Assembly (NCBI GenBank): GCA_023451265.1
Contig: JAEYAG010000253.1
Coordinates: 1-6,948 of the forward strand
Length of the DNA: 6,948 nucleotides
DNA from: Actinomycetes bacterium
GTDB lineage: Bacteria; Actinomycetota; Actinomycetes; Actinomycetales; Microbacteriaceae
Direction of reading: 5' to 3'
Part shown: piece after piece, positions 6,252-6,948 of the stretch
Layout of the letters: each line of letters opens with the position of its first letter
Numbering within the stretch: the first letter of the stretch is position 1
Notes under the pieces: generated by a model
Told to the model about the DNA's origin: nothing
Database searches by the model: none
What the model saw: the letters and a program-made list of their open reading frames with translations, nothing else
Position numbers and translations under genes: made by a program

Positions 6252-6265
6252 ACCCGCGTCGTGTC
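6219..6265 (-). terminator. strong hairpin downstream of the sugar ABC ATPase gene
   Basis: Nine bases after the ATPase stop, minus-strand 6265-6253 pairs with 6231-6219 (12 of 13 positions; one A-C mismatch at 6262/6222). After one bulged base, 6251-6246 pairs with 6237-6232 (six pairs, one G-U), leaving an 8-base loop. This gives a stem of about 19 bp, nearly all G-C. No T-run follows, which is common for actinobacterial terminators; it could also be an mRNA 3'-end stabiliser. Confidence 0.65.
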
Positions 6266-6274
6266 GGTGTCGGA

Positions 6275-6948
6275 TCAGGCCGAGGCGATCGCCTTCTTGG
6301 TGAGGCGCTCGCCCGACTCGATGTCGAACGCGTGCACGTGGTGCGGCACGGGGGCCAGGACCACGGTCTCGCCGGCGTTCGGGTGGCTGCGGCCATCGAC
6401 GCGCGCGACGATGTCGGTGCGCTTGCCGTTGATCTCGGTGTGGCCGTAGAGGTAGCCGTCCGCGCCGAGCTCCTCGACGAGGTCGACCGTGACCGACAGG
6501 CCCTGGCCGTCGGCGGGGTTGACGACGATGTCCTCGGGACGCACACCGGCGGTGACCTGCGTGGCGCTCGTGGGCTTGTCGATGTCGGCGTCGACGACGG
6601 CGGTGCCGAACTGGATGCCGCCGGCGCTGGCGAGGTCGACCGGGAACAGGTTCATCGCGGGCGAGCCGATGAAGCCGGCGACGAACACGTTGCTCGGCTT
6701 CTCGTACAGGTCGCGCGGGGTGCCGACCTGCTGGAGCAGGCCGTCCTTGAGCACGGCGATGCGGTCACCCATGGTGAGGGCCTCGGTCTGGTCGTGCGTG
6801 ACGTAGACCGTGGTGACGCCGAGGCGGCGCTGCAGCGACGCGATCTGCGTGCGGGTCTGCACGCGGAGCTTGGCGTCGAGGTTCGACAGCGGCTCGTCCA
6901 TGAGGAACACCTGCGGCTGGCGGACGATGGCGCGGCCCATGGCGACAC
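6275..6948 (-). CDS. ugpC: MsiK/UgpC/MalK-type sugar ABC transporter ATP-binding protein, 3' part
   Basis: This is the ATPase subunit of carbohydrate-importing ABC systems (CUT1 type), which drives uptake from the cytoplasmic face of the membrane. About 223 C-terminal residues are in the window; the 5' end, with Walker A and the LSGGQ signature, lies beyond the right edge. Visible are the end of the signature helix (VAMGRAIVRQP), Walker B VFLMDEP, D-loop SNLDAKL, H-loop YVTHDQ, and the C-terminal OB/TOBE region with GVRPEDIVV and VEELGADGYLYG. The sequence matches, as I remember it, Streptomyces MsiK, a shared ATPase that serves several sugar permeases; annotation pipelines usually call such proteins UgpC. 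The symbol reflects that convention, and glycerol-3-phosphate need not be the substrate. No permease gene is visible nearby, which fits a stand-alone shared ATPase. The TGA stop (6277-6275) is followed by a strong hairpin. Confidence 0.92.
   Translation of the reverse strand, partial: VAMGRAIVRQPQVFLMDEPLSNLDAKLRVQTRTQIASLQRRLGVTTVYVTHDQTEALTMGDRIAVLKDGLLQQVGTPRDLYEKPSNVFVAGFIGSPAMNLFPVDLASAGGIQFGTAVVDADIDKPTSATQVTAGVRPEDIVVNPADGQGLSVTVDLVEELGADGYLYGHTEINGKRTDIVARVDGRSHPNAGETVVLAPVPHHVHAFDIESGERLTKKAIASA

Noticed and set aside
6187..6546. A 120-residue N-terminal extension of the DUF4032 protein up to an ATG at 6546.
   Set aside because: The extension is Arg/Ser/Pro/Thr-rich, overlaps the ATPase gene in another frame, and crosses the terminator-like hairpin. 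The GTG at 6186 with GGGAG six bases upstream fits much better.

Overview
The window is very GC-rich, with tightly packed genes and strong G/C preference at third codon positions. The protein sequences look like those of a high-GC actinobacterium. Residue choices in CysS, IspF and the MsiK/UgpC-like ATPase resemble Microbacteriaceae, most likely Microbacterium or a close relative; this placement is from memory of the families, not a search. All eight genes look like ordinary chromosomal housekeeping or accessory genes. I see no transposase, integrase, phage gene, CRISPR array, tRNA or rRNA.

Layout, left to right. (1) The 3' two-thirds of ispF (+), an isoprenoid-pathway gene, enters from the left edge. 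(2) A two-gene minus-strand unit follows: an EamA/DMT-family transporter and then a GNAT acetyltransferase, converging on ispF. (3) A 54-base divergent region (1740-1793) appears to carry two back-to-back leaderless promoters, one for the transporter and one for cysS. (4) cysS and rlmB (+) overlap by 8 bases and form a translation/ribosome-maturation operon. (5) A small Rossmann-fold NAD(P)-binding protein (+) has its own strong ribosome binding site. (6) On the minus strand, an MsiK/UgpC-type sugar ABC transporter ATPase, cut by the right edge, is followed by a strong hairpin and then a DUF4032 protein with kinase-like catalytic motifs. The last gene ends tail to tail with the Rossmann gene in a shared CTAG.

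IspF makes isoprenoid precursor, CysS charges tRNA-Cys and RlmB methylates 23S rRNA. The first three parts of the order (ispF, cysS, rlmB) match a common actinobacterial arrangement, interrupted here by the transporter/acetyltransferase pair. The right-hand pair links a general sugar-import ATPase with an uncharacterised kinase-like protein.

Points that stand out: CysS carries a rearranged class I signature (Gly-Ile-His-His where His-Ile-Gly-His is expected), although its zinc ligands and KMSKS loop are intact. The 88-base gap between the ATPase and DUF4032 can fold into two partly competing structures, one terminator-like and one that buries the DUF4032 ribosome binding site. The heptamer GGCATCC/GGATGCC occurs 15 times. 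I found no convincing new multi-gene system.
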